This document shows positions 8,370 to 16,464 of a stretch of DNA of 64,000 nucleotides, piece by piece. The first letter of the stretch is position 1; each line of letters starts with the position of its first letter. The notes under the pieces were generated by a model. It saw nothing but the letters and a program-made list of their open reading frames with translations, was not told where the DNA came from and searched no databases. A program made the position numbers and the translations under genes. The stretch covers positions 1-64,000 of the forward strand of contig NZ_JAYFNG010000003.1 of the NCBI RefSeq assembly GCF_034933565.1, written 5' to 3'. The stretch comes from Raineyella sp034933565. GTDB taxonomy: Bacteria; Actinomycetota; Actinomycetes; Propionibacteriales; Propionibacteriaceae.

Positions 8370-8971
8370 CGCCCACGCTCCACCTCGTCGGCGACGAGCA
8401 GGTCGACGCGCTGCTCAGCCGTGAGCCCTTCGCCCTGCTCACCGGCATGCTCCTCGACCAACAGGTGCCGATGGAAGTCGCCTTCGCGGGGCCGGCCAAG
8501 CTGCTCGAGCGGCTGGGGACCGTCGATCCCGGCGCGATCGCGGCGATGGACCCCGAGGCGTTCGTCACCGCCTTCTCCGAGCGCCCCGCGGTGCACCGCT
8601 TCCCGCGGTCGATGGCCGAGCGGGTCCAGGCACTGGCCGCCGCGGTCGTCGCGACGTACGGCGGCCGCACGGAGGCGATCTGGACCGAGGGCGACCCCGA
8701 CGGGGCCGAGGTCCTGCGCCGGCTCAAGCGGCTGCCGGGCTTCGGCGAGCAGAAGGCGAAGATCTTCCTTGCCCTGCTCGGCAAGCAGCTCGGCGTGCAG
8801 GCGCCCGGTTGGCGGGAGGCTGCCGGCGACTACGGCGTCGAGGGCAGCCGGCGGTCCATCGCCGACGTGGTGGACGCACGCTCCCTCGCCGAGGTCCGCG
8901 CCGTCAAGAAGGAGCTGAAGGCGCAGGCCAGGGCGGCGCGACCCGCCCGGACGAAGCCGACCGGAGCCTAG
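8366..8971 (+). CDS. HhH-GPD-type base-excision repair protein
   Basis: Protein of 201 residues that matches the actinobacterial HhH-GPD family described for uncharacterised glycosylase-like proteins (TIGR03252 type). The N-terminus has FALLTGMLLDQQVPMEVAF, as in DNA-3-methyladenine/EndoIII-like folds. The helix-hairpin-helix is at 119-140 with the LPGFGEQKA hairpin. No FeS cluster cysteines are present. It is coupled to the MFS gene by a 4-bp overlap; a functional link with export of a DNA-damaging compound is only inference. It may be a glycosylase of unknown specificity. Confidence 0.85.
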   Translation: MTPTLHLVGDEQVDALLSREPFALLTGMLLDQQVPMEVAFAGPAKLLERLGTVDPGAIAAMDPEAFVTAFSERPAVHRFPRSMAERVQALAAAVVATYGGRTEAIWTEGDPDGAEVLRRLKRLPGFGEQKAKIFLALLGKQLGVQAPGWREAAGDYGVEGSRRSIADVVDARSLAEVRAVKKELKAQARAARPARTKPTGA

Positions 8972-8989
8972 GCTCCTCGAGCGGGCAGC

Positions 8990-9062
8990 GCGGCCAGGGC
9001 GCCAGCGGTCAGCGCGCCAGCGGTCAGGGCGATCAGCGGTCAGGGCGATCAGCGCGCCAGGG
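8990..9062. repeat. short tandem repeat at the 3' ends of two convergent genes
   Basis: CGCCAGCGGTCAG and GGCGATCAGCGGTCA words repeat several times between the glycosylase stop and the epimerase stop. The repeat reaches the last codons of the epimerase gene (9049). Confidence 0.7.
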
Positions 9063-10476
9063 CGTGCCGCAGCGCCGAGTCCAGATCCGGCTGGGCGAAG
9101 CGGAACCCGGTGGCCTCGAGCCTGGCCGACGACACCCGCTGATCGGTGTGCACCAGCTCCGCGGCACCGTTCCGGCCGAGGACGAGCCGCGGCCCGAACG
9201 CCGGGGTGGGGATGAGGGAGGGCCGGTGCAGCACCCGGCCGAGCCGGGTCGCGAACGCCCCCGCGGTGACCGGCTGGGGGGCGACCGCATTGACCGTCCC
9301 GGACCAGGTCGGGTCCAGGATCGCCCGGGCGTAGACCCGGGCCAGGTCGTCCAGACCGATCCAGCTCAGCACCGCCTGGGGCCGGGTGAGCCTGCCGCCG
9401 ACCCCGGCCAGGTAGAGCGGCAGCTGCAGCGCCAGCGCACCGGCCGCGGCGTCGAGGACGACCCCCGTACGCAGCGTCACCAGCCGTACGTCGGCGTCCC
9501 GGACCCGCTCGGCGGCCGCCTCCCACTGCCGCACCACGTCGGCCAGGAAGTCGTGACCGGGGGTGGAGTCCTCGTCCAGCAGCTCACCCGGCCGCCTGGC
9601 CCCGTACACACCGATGGCACTGGCCTGCACCAGGGCGGTGGGCCCCGCCCCGGCCCGGTGTGCGGCCACGATCGCCCTGGCGAGGGTCGTGGTCGCGTCG
9701 AGGCGTGACCACAGGATCTCGTGCTTCGCCGCCGCGGTGAAACGGCCCGCGATGCGGTGGCCGGACAGGTTCACCACCACCTCGACATCGGCGAGCTGCG
9801 CCGGATCGAGGTCCCCCAGGGCCGGGGCCCAGGCGATCTCGTCCGCGGAGTGCGGCGGACGGCGGACCAGCCGGCGCACGGTGTGCCCGCCGGTGGTCAG
9901 CAGGGCGCACAGCTGGGTGCCGACCGTGCCCGAGGCGCCCGAGACCGCGACCACGACCGGCGTACGTGACAGAGCGGCGTGCAGGGCCAGGTCGGCGCGC
10001 AGCTGCTCCTCGCGGAAGCGGAACAGCCCCGCCAGGTGGTGGTGCATCCGGCTCTCGCCGATCGGGCCGGCCAGGGCGGCGGGCAGCTCGTACGTCACCC
10101 GGTCGGTGATCCGGGTGCCGCCCTCCTCGGCATCCTCGAAGAGGTGCTCGTGCCGCCAGCTGCGCAGCGGGCCGCTGACCTGCTCGTCGACGAAGAGCAC
10201 CCCCTGCTCGTACGCCGTGTGCTCCACCAGCCAGTGCAGGCCGGGGGCCGACCGCACCGAGCTGGGCATGGTCCGGCCCGGCCACAGGGCAGTGAGGACG
10301 GGGGAGGAGATCCGCAGCAGACGGCGCGAGCCGGCCCGGATGCCGTCACTGGGGCCGTCGACCGTGACGATCGAGCCGGGTGGGCTGAGGCGGACGAAGG
10401 CGCCCGGGCGCTCGTGCCAGGCGAACACCTCGTCCCGGGGGTGCGGGTAGGTCGCGGTGTGCTCGAAGACGGTCAC
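9049..10476 (-). CDS. TIGR01777-family epimerase with N-terminal SRPBCC domain
   Basis: Two-domain protein of 475 residues. Residues 1-155 resemble the SRPBCC/START-like lipid-binding fold (YPHPRDEVFAWHERPGAF at the start). Residues 170-475 are an NAD(P)-binding extended-SDR of the TIGR01777 type: VSGASGTVGTQL, NLSGHRIAGRFTAAAKHEI, SAIGVYG, VLSWIGLDDL, and GTVNAVAPQPV. The substrate is unknown; such proteins are linked to cell division or lipid metabolism in some bacteria. The GTG at 10476 is chosen because GAGAGG stands 5 bp upstream and the protein then starts MTVFEHT, the normal fusion start. Confidence 0.88.
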   Translation of the reverse strand: MTVFEHTATYPHPRDEVFAWHERPGAFVRLSPPGSIVTVDGPSDGIRAGSRRLLRISSPVLTALWPGRTMPSSVRSAPGLHWLVEHTAYEQGVLFVDEQVSGPLRSWRHEHLFEDAEEGGTRITDRVTYELPAALAGPIGESRMHHHLAGLFRFREEQLRADLALHAALSRTPVVVAVSGASGTVGTQLCALLTTGGHTVRRLVRRPPHSADEIAWAPALGDLDPAQLADVEVVVNLSGHRIAGRFTAAAKHEILWSRLDATTTLARAIVAAHRAGAGPTALVQASAIGVYGARRPGELLDEDSTPGHDFLADVVRQWEAAAERVRDADVRLVTLRTGVVLDAAAGALALQLPLYLAGVGGRLTRPQAVLSWIGLDDLARVYARAILDPTWSGTVNAVAPQPVTAGAFATRLGRVLHRPSLIPTPAFGPRLVLGRNGAAELVHTDQRVSSARLEATGFRFAQPDLDSALRHALAR

Positions 10477-10571
10477 GGGAGCCTCTCTGGTCCTGCCGGA
10501 CCGGCGCCCGGCGGAACATCTGTCCCCATCATGCGTCGCGGACCGCTGCCTCACCAGTACGCGGCCGGCCG

Positions 10572-11111
10572 TCAGAGCAGTGAGGCCTCCCAGTCGAGCA
10601 GCGTCTCCTTGAGGTCCTCCCGCCCGCCGTACCCGCCGAGGGACCCGTCGGCCATGATCACCCGGTGGACCGGGATGATCCACGAGATCGCGGTGGCCGC
10701 GCAGGCATTGGCCGCAGCACGGGCGCCGCGTGGCGCTCCGGCCGCGCGGGCCACCTCGCCGTAGCTGATCCGCTGGCCGTACCGGGTGGCCCGGATCACC
10801 TCCCAGCAGGCCCGGTGGAAGTCCGATCCGGGCTGGTCGACGTGCAGGTCGTCGTACGCGGTCCGGTCGCCGTCGAGGTGGGCGAGCACCGCGGAGCGTA
10901 CGATCCCCGCGCCGTCGTCCCGGACCGGTGCAGCCCACTCGGGGCCGACCGCCCCGGCGGGGGAGCGGACGGGGCGGAGCAGGCCCGCCAACAGCTCCGG
11001 CGCCGGGGCGAAGCCGGCTGCTCGAACGACCGGGACCTCGTCGCCGGTCCACGCCACGACGAACCCGCCGAACGGCGTGGCGACCTCGGTCCAGCGGAGC
11101 CGTACGTCCAT
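10572..11111 (-). CDS. O6-alkylguanine-DNA alkyltransferase homologue lacking the catalytic Cys
   Basis: The protein has the full two-part architecture of AGT/Ogt proteins (179 residues, with an N-terminal about 90-residue domain). The C-terminal DNA-binding domain shows FHRACWEVIRATRYGQRISYGEVA, Arg131 at the place of the arginine finger, and ACAATAISWIIPVHRVI followed by GSLGGYGG. The family's acceptor cysteine lies in PCHRV; here the codon is GTC and the residue is Val148. Cys137 in the neighbouring ACAAT segment is shared with Ada-type enzymes and is not the acceptor. It may be a non-catalytic lesion-binding protein like the alkyltransferase-like (ATL) proteins, although those are usually short and have PWHRV. 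A one-residue decay of a repair enzyme is the alternative. Confidence 0.88.
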   Translation of the reverse strand: MDVRLRWTEVATPFGGFVVAWTGDEVPVVRAAGFAPAPELLAGLLRPVRSPAGAVGPEWAAPVRDDGAGIVRSAVLAHLDGDRTAYDDLHVDQPGSDFHRACWEVIRATRYGQRISYGEVARAAGAPRGARAAANACAATAISWIIPVHRVIMADGSLGGYGGREDLKETLLDWEASLL

Positions 11112-11136
11112 GCCGGCAGCCTAGTGCGGCGCCCTG

Positions 11137-11184
11137 CACAGACGTCGTCCCCCGGACCGGGTGGTCCGGGGGACGACATCTGTG
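11137..11184 (-). terminator. strong hairpin after the PTS gene
   Basis: Two 22-nt arms (11137-11158 and 11163-11184) pair with a single G-T/A-C type mismatch around a 4-nt loop. It lies 40 bp beyond the PTS stop. There is no clear U-tract, as is common for actinobacterial terminators. Confidence 0.75.
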
Positions 11185-11223
11185 CGCAGGAGTGGGGTCA
11201 CTCCTCGTGGTGAGGGGCGGGGG

Positions 11224-13314
11224 TCACTCCGCCGCGACGCCGACGGTGGCCGGCGCCGTCTCGTCGGTGGGTTCGGGGGCCTTCGCGTTGACGATGATCA
11301 CCGGGGTGCCGATGGTCACCTCACCGGAGATGGCCTGCGCGATGGGGCCGAACTTCTTGCCGTTGGTGACCAGGACGGGGGTCACCAGCGAGTAGCCCTC
11401 CTCCTCGATGACCTTGCGGTCGAAGGTGACGAGCGGGGTGCCCGCCTCGACCCGGTCGCCGGTCTTCACCTTGACGTCGAAGCCGCGGCCCTCCATGTTG
11501 ACCGTGTCGATGCCGACGTGGATCAGCAGTTCGATGCCGCTGTCGAGCCGGATGCCGAAGGCGTGACCGGTCTCGTGGGCGACGAGGATCTTGCCGGGGG
11601 CGGGGGACACCACGGTGTCGCCGATGGGCAGGATGCCGACGCCCGCACCGACGGTGCCGCGGCTGAAGACCGGATCGGGGATCTGCTCCAGTGGCATCAC
11701 GGTGCCGTCCAGCGGGGAGCCGATCTGGGTGATCGCACCGGGCCGCATGGCCGGCTTGATCGGGCGGCCACCGGCGGTGGCGGCCTCGACGGCCGGGGTC
11801 TGCACGGCAGCGGCCTCGACGGCGGCCTCGTGGATGGTCGCCTCGGCCTCACGGATCGCGGCGGCCTGGGCCTTCTGCTCAGGAGTCCGGTAGTCGGAGA
11901 TGATCACCAGGATCATCGCGGTGAAGAACGCGACACCGATCGACAGGGCGTACAGGCCGATGTTGTTGAAGGCGGGGATGGTCAGCAGCGAGGTGAAGAC
12001 GAAGGCGCTGGTCTTCAGGCCGCCGCCGATACCGGTGATCAGGCCACCCAGGAAGCAGCCGACCAGCATGCGCGGGTAGATCCGCTTGTAGCGCAGGTGG
12101 ATGCCGTACAGGGACGGCTCGGAGATGCCACCCAGCAGGCCGGCGGCGAGGGCACCGGTGGCGGTCTGGCGCATCATCTTGTCCTTGTCACGGATGGACA
12201 GGAAGAGGACACCGGCGGTGGCGCCGAAGCAGGCGAAGTTCCACGAACCCATCGGGCCCTGGATGAAGTCGTAGCCGAGGCTCTGGATGTTCAGCAGCAT
12301 GATGGCGTTGATCGGCCAGTGCAGGCCCAGCGGCACCATGAAGGGGTACGCCAGCGGGATGACGATGGCGAAGATCAGCGGGGAGAAGTCGTTGATGGAC
12401 TTCAGGACGTTGGCCAGACCGGCGCCGGCGTACACACCCAGCGGGCCGATCAGGAAGGCGGTCAGCGGGATCATGATCAGCATCGACAGGAACGGCACGA
12501 AGATCAGCTGGACGTTCTCGGGGATGATCTTGCGCAGCAGCTTGGTCAACGGGCCGAGGACCCCGGCCATCAGCAGCGGCGGGAACACCTGCGAGCTGTA
12601 GTTGAAGATCGTCAGCGGCAGGCCGAAGATCTGCACCACGTTGATGGTGCTGCCGGCGAACTGCATCTGGGTCGAGGCTTCCTTCAGGGCGGCGAAGCCC
12701 GGCAGCATCACGACGGCCATGATGGCGAAACCGACCCACGGGTCGGCGCCGACCTTCTTGCTGGCGTTGTAGGCCACCATCAGCGGCAGGAAGACGAACA
12801 CGCACTGCCAGGCCAGGTTGACGAACTGCCACGACACCGGGAGCGTGGTGCGCGGGTCGGCCCAGTTGCCGATGACGCCCAAGGTGCTCATCAGTGACAT
12901 GAAGGTGATGAAGAGCGAGGCGCCGAGCAGGGCGCCGATGGTCGGACGGAACGAGTCGGACAGGAACTCGAAGAAGGAGTCCAGCCAGGCGAACTTGCCG
13001 CGCGGACCCTTGGCGCGTTCCGCGGCCTTGACATCGGCGTCAGAGGTCTCGCCGGTGGAGACCTTCGCCATCTCGGGGAGCTTCTGGATGTCCTCGAACA
13101 TCTGGGTCACGGCGCCGCCGATGACCACCTGGAAACGATCGCCGGTCTGCGGGACTGCCCCCATCACCGCCGGGATCGCCTCGACAGCCTTGGAATCGAC
13201 CTTCGTGCCGTCCTTCAGCTGGAAGCGCAGGCGTGTTGCGCAGTGGGTGAAGCTCTGGATGTTCCCAGCGCCTCCCAAGCCCTTCACGATGTCGCTGGCT
13301 GGTGAACTCGCCAT
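11224..13314 (-). CDS. PTS beta-glucoside-type EIIBCA transporter
   Basis: Phosphotransferase permease of 696 residues that would import and phosphorylate a sugar. Domain order is B-C-A: EIIB at 1-90 with phospho-Cys25 in HCATRLRF; EIIC about 100-470, with hydrophobic helices and GGISEPSLYGIHLRYKR, the beta-glucoside/sucrose/trehalose type signature; EIIA-Glc at about 545-680 with the HAFGIRLDSG and the phospho-His599 in LLIHVGIDTV. The start at MASSPASDIVKGLGG fits the family; upstream in-frame Met codons lack similarity. No hydrolase or BglG-type antiterminator gene is adjacent, so substrate and control are not shown by context. Confidence 0.92.
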   Translation of the reverse strand: MASSPASDIVKGLGGAGNIQSFTHCATRLRFQLKDGTKVDSKAVEAIPAVMGAVPQTGDRFQVVIGGAVTQMFEDIQKLPEMAKVSTGETSDADVKAAERAKGPRGKFAWLDSFFEFLSDSFRPTIGALLGASLFITFMSLMSTLGVIGNWADPRTTLPVSWQFVNLAWQCVFVFLPLMVAYNASKKVGADPWVGFAIMAVVMLPGFAALKEASTQMQFAGSTINVVQIFGLPLTIFNYSSQVFPPLLMAGVLGPLTKLLRKIIPENVQLIFVPFLSMLIMIPLTAFLIGPLGVYAGAGLANVLKSINDFSPLIFAIVIPLAYPFMVPLGLHWPINAIMLLNIQSLGYDFIQGPMGSWNFACFGATAGVLFLSIRDKDKMMRQTATGALAAGLLGGISEPSLYGIHLRYKRIYPRMLVGCFLGGLITGIGGGLKTSAFVFTSLLTIPAFNNIGLYALSIGVAFFTAMILVIISDYRTPEQKAQAAAIREAEATIHEAAVEAAAVQTPAVEAATAGGRPIKPAMRPGAITQIGSPLDGTVMPLEQIPDPVFSRGTVGAGVGILPIGDTVVSPAPGKILVAHETGHAFGIRLDSGIELLIHVGIDTVNMEGRGFDVKVKTGDRVEAGTPLVTFDRKVIEEEGYSLVTPVLVTNGKKFGPIAQAISGEVTIGTPVIIVNAKAPEPTDETAPATVGVAAE

Positions 13315-13929
13315 CTGGGTTCTCTTTCTCGTGCGACCAGTGGAGCCGTCTTTGGATCCGCTCGTTCCCTGGGATCGGGTCTGACGTCGGTTCCATTGAA
13401 CGAACACAATCCTAACCCAGGGGGTCAGGGTGTGCTAGGGGTTCTGACGCATAGCTCTGCGTCGAAGCGGCGTGTCTGCAAGGATCCGAGTCTTTTTGTC
13501 CACTGTGGATGGAAATCGGTCCGACCGATCTTTGCGTACGGAGGTCGAATGAATCTCAAGCAACGCGCCATCACTAGGTTCGACCGGCGGGGTTTTCGGT
13601 GGGGGAGTGTCGACCCTTCGATGGTCCTCCCCGCGGACGGGTGACGGACCATGTACTACGTATGACGAAGATCACGTTACAAGGGCGGTCTCCCCGGGTC
13701 CCTCCCGGGGGCGGATCAGGGGTCTCCCGGGTCCGGGGCGGACAGCCGTCAGGCCCCGCCGGGGCCACCGGACGGGTACCAGGGGGCCAGGGGGCAGGGG
13801 AGCGGGGCGGGCAGGAGGGTCGTACGCCGCCGCTGGTGGCACGTCGGATCCCGGCGGCCGGGTGCGCGCCATGCCCCGGATTACCCTGGGGTCGGATCCG
13901 GCCGGGCGGCGGGACGGGGAGGGTGGACG
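13315..13929. other. divergent intergenic region between PTS and patatin genes
   Basis: This 615-bp region contains small dyads: GACGCA/TGCGTC at 13446-13463, ATCGGT-CCG-ACCGAT at 13515-13529, and CCCCGGG/CCCGGGG near 13693-13712. It is less GC-rich around 13480-13680 than its surroundings. It should carry the promoters of both flanking genes, but no convincing -35/-10 pair was found. A possible 31-aa reading frame is listed separately. Confidence 0.5.
13549..13644 (+). CDS. possible 31-residue small protein
   Basis: A short frame starting MNLKQRAITRFDRRGF is preceded by GGAGG four to five bases before the ATG, a good ribosome-binding site for an otherwise empty region. The product is basic and has no recognised family. 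It could be a leader peptide or a chance frame. No overlap with other genes argues against it. Confidence 0.2.
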   Translation: MNLKQRAITRFDRRGFRWGSVDPSMVLPADG

Positions 13930-14823
13930 ATGACCGAGACGATGACGAGCACTGTCACCGACACCGCGTTGATCTTCGAGGGTGGCGGCATGCGGGCCAG
14001 CTTCACCTCGGCGGCGGTGGTCGAGCTGCTGGCGGCGGGCATCCACGTCGACTGGGTCGGGGGCATCTCGGCCGGCGCCTCGAACACGGTGAACTACCTG
14101 ACCCGGGACGCCGTACGTGCCCGGACGTCCTTCGTCGAGTTCGCCGCGGATCCGCAGATGGGCAACGTCGGCACCTGGCTGCGCGGCAAGGGGCTGTTCA
14201 ACGCCCGGTACATCTACGAGGACAGCTGCTACCCGGGCCGGGCGCTGCCCTTCGATTTCGCCACCTACCGCGCCAACCCGGCGCGGATGGCGATCGGCTC
14301 GTTCCGGATGAGCGACGGCGAGATGGTCTACTGGGGCAAGGACGACACCCCTGACCTGCCCTCGTTGATGCGCCGTGTCCGGGCCAGCTCGACGATGCCG
14401 GTGCTGATGCCTCCGGTCACCATCGACGGAGTCGACTACCTCGACGGTGCGCTGGGCCCGACCGGCGGCTTCGCCCTCGACGCCGCCCGCGCCGCCGGCT
14501 ACCGGAAGTTCCTCGTCGTGCTGACCCGGCCACGGTCGTACGTGAAGCCCCAGCTGAAGAACGAACGGCTCTTCGGCCGCTGGTTCCGGCGGACCCCGGC
14601 CGTCGTCGATGCGTTGATCCGGCGGCCCGCCCACTACAACAGCACGCGCGAGGAGCTGTTCGAGCTCGAGCGGGAGGGCCGGGCGATGCTCTTCGTCCCG
14701 GAGACCATGCCGGTCACCAACGGGGAGCGCAACGTGGCCAAGCTGCGTGCGGCCCACGAGCAGGGGCTCGCCCAGGTGCGACGGGAACTGCCGGCCTGGC
14801 AGGAGTTCCTCGGCCTGGCCTGA
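13930..14823 (+). CDS. patatin-like phospholipase
   Basis: Serine-aspartate dyad lipid acyl hydrolase of 297 residues. The oxyanion loop EGGGMRASF is at 17-25, the nucleophile elbow GISAGAS has Ser47, and the catalytic Asp lies in YLDGALG (about 172). The sequence resembles the bacterial YjjU/RssA-like branch. There is no signal peptide, so it is probably cytoplasmic. The ATG at 13930 has GGGAGGG upstream. It is monocistronic, with a convergent VOC gene downstream. Confidence 0.9.
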   Translation: MTETMTSTVTDTALIFEGGGMRASFTSAAVVELLAAGIHVDWVGGISAGASNTVNYLTRDAVRARTSFVEFAADPQMGNVGTWLRGKGLFNARYIYEDSCYPGRALPFDFATYRANPARMAIGSFRMSDGEMVYWGKDDTPDLPSLMRRVRASSTMPVLMPPVTIDGVDYLDGALGPTGGFALDAARAAGYRKFLVVLTRPRSYVKPQLKNERLFGRWFRRTPAVVDALIRRPAHYNSTREELFELEREGRAMLFVPETMPVTNGERNVAKLRAAHEQGLAQVRRELPAWQEFLGLA

Positions 14824-14952
14824 CGTCGACCGGCCAGGATCCTCAGGCCGCGGGGGTCCCGGTCTGCCGGGGCTCAGGCTGCGGGGGTCCGGTCCGCTGG
14901 GGTCCCGGTCTGCCGGAGCCCCATGCTTCGGGCGGACCGTCTGCCCGCAGGC

Positions 14953-15357
14953 TCAGGCCGCGTTCGGATCGGGCTGGTGCAGTCCGAAGATGTTGCCCTC
15001 GGTGTCCTTGAAGTAGCCCTGCCAGGCCATGCCGGTGAGCGCGGTCTTCGGTGTGAGGGCCTCGCCGCCGTGCGCCAGGATCCGCTCGGCGTAGAGGTCG
15101 TAGTCCTCGCAGACCATCGTCACGACATACGCGTTGACCGGCTGATCGTTCTCCGGGGCGCCGCCCCGGCGCGGCAGCAGCCCGCCGTCGATGCCGGCCG
15201 TGCCCGGTTCCCCGGTGGTGATCCCCCAGTAGATGCTGTCGGTCGTGCTCGACCAGTCGACGAAGGCCCAGCCGAAGACCTCGGTGTAGAAGGCCCTCGC
15301 CCGGTCGACGTCGTCGGCCTGGATCTCGAAGTGCATGGGGCGGACAGGACTGGCCAT
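14953..15357 (-). CDS. VOC-family (glyoxalase-like) protein
   Basis: A 134-residue protein with the paired beta-alpha-beta-beta-beta modules of the vicinal oxygen chelate fold: PMHFEIQADDVDRARAFYTEVFGW at the N-terminus and TEGNIFGLHQPD at the C-terminus. Candidate metal ligands are the early His, a Glu near 50 and the late residues, but the pattern is not diagnostic. ATG 15357 has CAGGAG six bases upstream. Activity unknown; such proteins include dioxygenases, resistance proteins and regulators. Confidence 0.85.
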   Translation of the reverse strand: MASPVRPMHFEIQADDVDRARAFYTEVFGWAFVDWSSTTDSIYWGITTGEPGTAGIDGGLLPRRGGAPENDQPVNAYVVTMVCEDYDLYAERILAHGGEALTPKTALTGMAWQGYFKDTEGNIFGLHQPDPNAA

Positions 15358-15633
15358 GGTGACTCCTGCGGTGAGTCGGGTCCGAGGGGGCGTCTCGAGG
15401 GCAGGGGCGTACCCGGGGTGGGTGTGCCCGTGCTGCGGGCGGACCGCCCGTCGGACCCGGTCCGGCGGCCCTCCCGCGGACACCAGCCTGCCGCACGCCG
15501 GGGCCGACGCGCCAGAGCCTTGGGCCCGTACGCCCGGGGGCAGTGCGGTCGTCCCCGGCTCCGGCCGAGGTCGGCCCCAACCAGGTCAGCTCCGGCCAAG
15601 GCCGGCCCTGGACCGGGTCGGCCCCGGGCCGGG

Positions 15634-16326
15634 TCAGTTCTGGAGGCGCCGGGTGACGGGCCGGATGGCGATCTCCTCGACCGTCGCCTCCGGGGATGCG
15701 TCCACGGCCGTACGGACGACCGCGGCGACGGAGTCGACCCGCAGGTGATCCTCGGGGTGGTAGTCCCGGCCGGCCTCCGCCTGGAGGTGGCGCTGCATGT
15801 CGGTGTCGACCCGGCCGGGGTAGATCGTCGTCACCCGGACACGTCCGCGCTCGTCCTCGCGCAGTCCGTCGGCGAGCGCCCGCCGGGCGAACTTGGACGC
15901 CGAGTACGCAGGGGAGCCGGTCACCCGGCGGCCCGCTCCGGAGTTGATCATGATCACCATGCCGCCGGCGGCGCGCAACGCGGGGAGCAGCAGGCGGGTG
16001 AGATCGGCGACGGCGATGACGTTGAGCTCCATCACGTCGCGCCAGTCCGTACGGGTCAGGTCCTCCAGCTGCCGCGGCGCGTCGCGGCCGGCCGAGTGCA
16101 CCAGGACGTCGAGCCGGTCGATCCCGCTGACCGCCGCGGCGGTGGAGGCCGCGTCGGTGAGGTCGGCCACGAACGGTTCCGCGGAGGGCAGCGCGGCGAC
16201 CACCGGCGCGACCGCCTCGGCGGAGCGGCCGCCGATCAGCAGATGGTGGGTGTCGGCGAGCACGTCCGCGATGCCGCGGCCGATGCCTCGGCTGGCGCCG
16301 GTGATGAGGGCTACTGGGCGATCCAT
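15634..16326 (-). CDS. short-chain dehydrogenase/reductase
   Basis: Classical SDR of 230 residues. The cofactor motif TGASRGIG is at 9-16, the HSAG (NNAG-equivalent) motif at 77-80, Ser129 in INSGAG, and Tyr141-x3-Lys145 in AYSASK. All catalytic residues are present. The substrate is not predictable. The start is ATG 16326 (MDRPVALITG), as expected for the family. The upstream neighbour is a membrane protein gene on the same strand with a 138-bp gap, and the roughly 275-bp gap downstream holds only G/C-rich imperfect repeats. Confidence 0.9.
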   Translation of the reverse strand: MDRPVALITGASRGIGRGIADVLADTHHLLIGGRSAEAVAPVVAALPSAEPFVADLTDAASTAAAVSGIDRLDVLVHSAGRDAPRQLEDLTRTDWRDVMELNVIAVADLTRLLLPALRAAGGMVIMINSGAGRRVTGSPAYSASKFARRALADGLREDERGRVRVTTIYPGRVDTDMQRHLQAEAGRDYHPEDHLRVDSVAAVVRTAVDASPEATVEEIAIRPVTRRLQN

Positions 16327-16464
16327 GCCGGGAACGCTACCTGTCGGCGGTGACGTCGGCACGCCGCGATGGAGGAGGATTCCTCGGAGCGGTCCGCGGC
16401 GTGCCGCAGACCGTCGTGCAGACCATCGTCGTGCCGACGCTCACCGTGCCGTGGGCCGGCCGGG

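Noticed and set aside
11161..12897. Long plus-strand frame opposite the PTS gene
   Set aside because: It is a GC-rich shadow; the minus-strand EIIBCA has Cys25 and His599 sites and membrane helices.
13315..13420. BglG/LicT-type RNA antiterminator site in the PTS leader
   Set aside because: No sequence resembling the RAT element and no antiterminator gene nearby.
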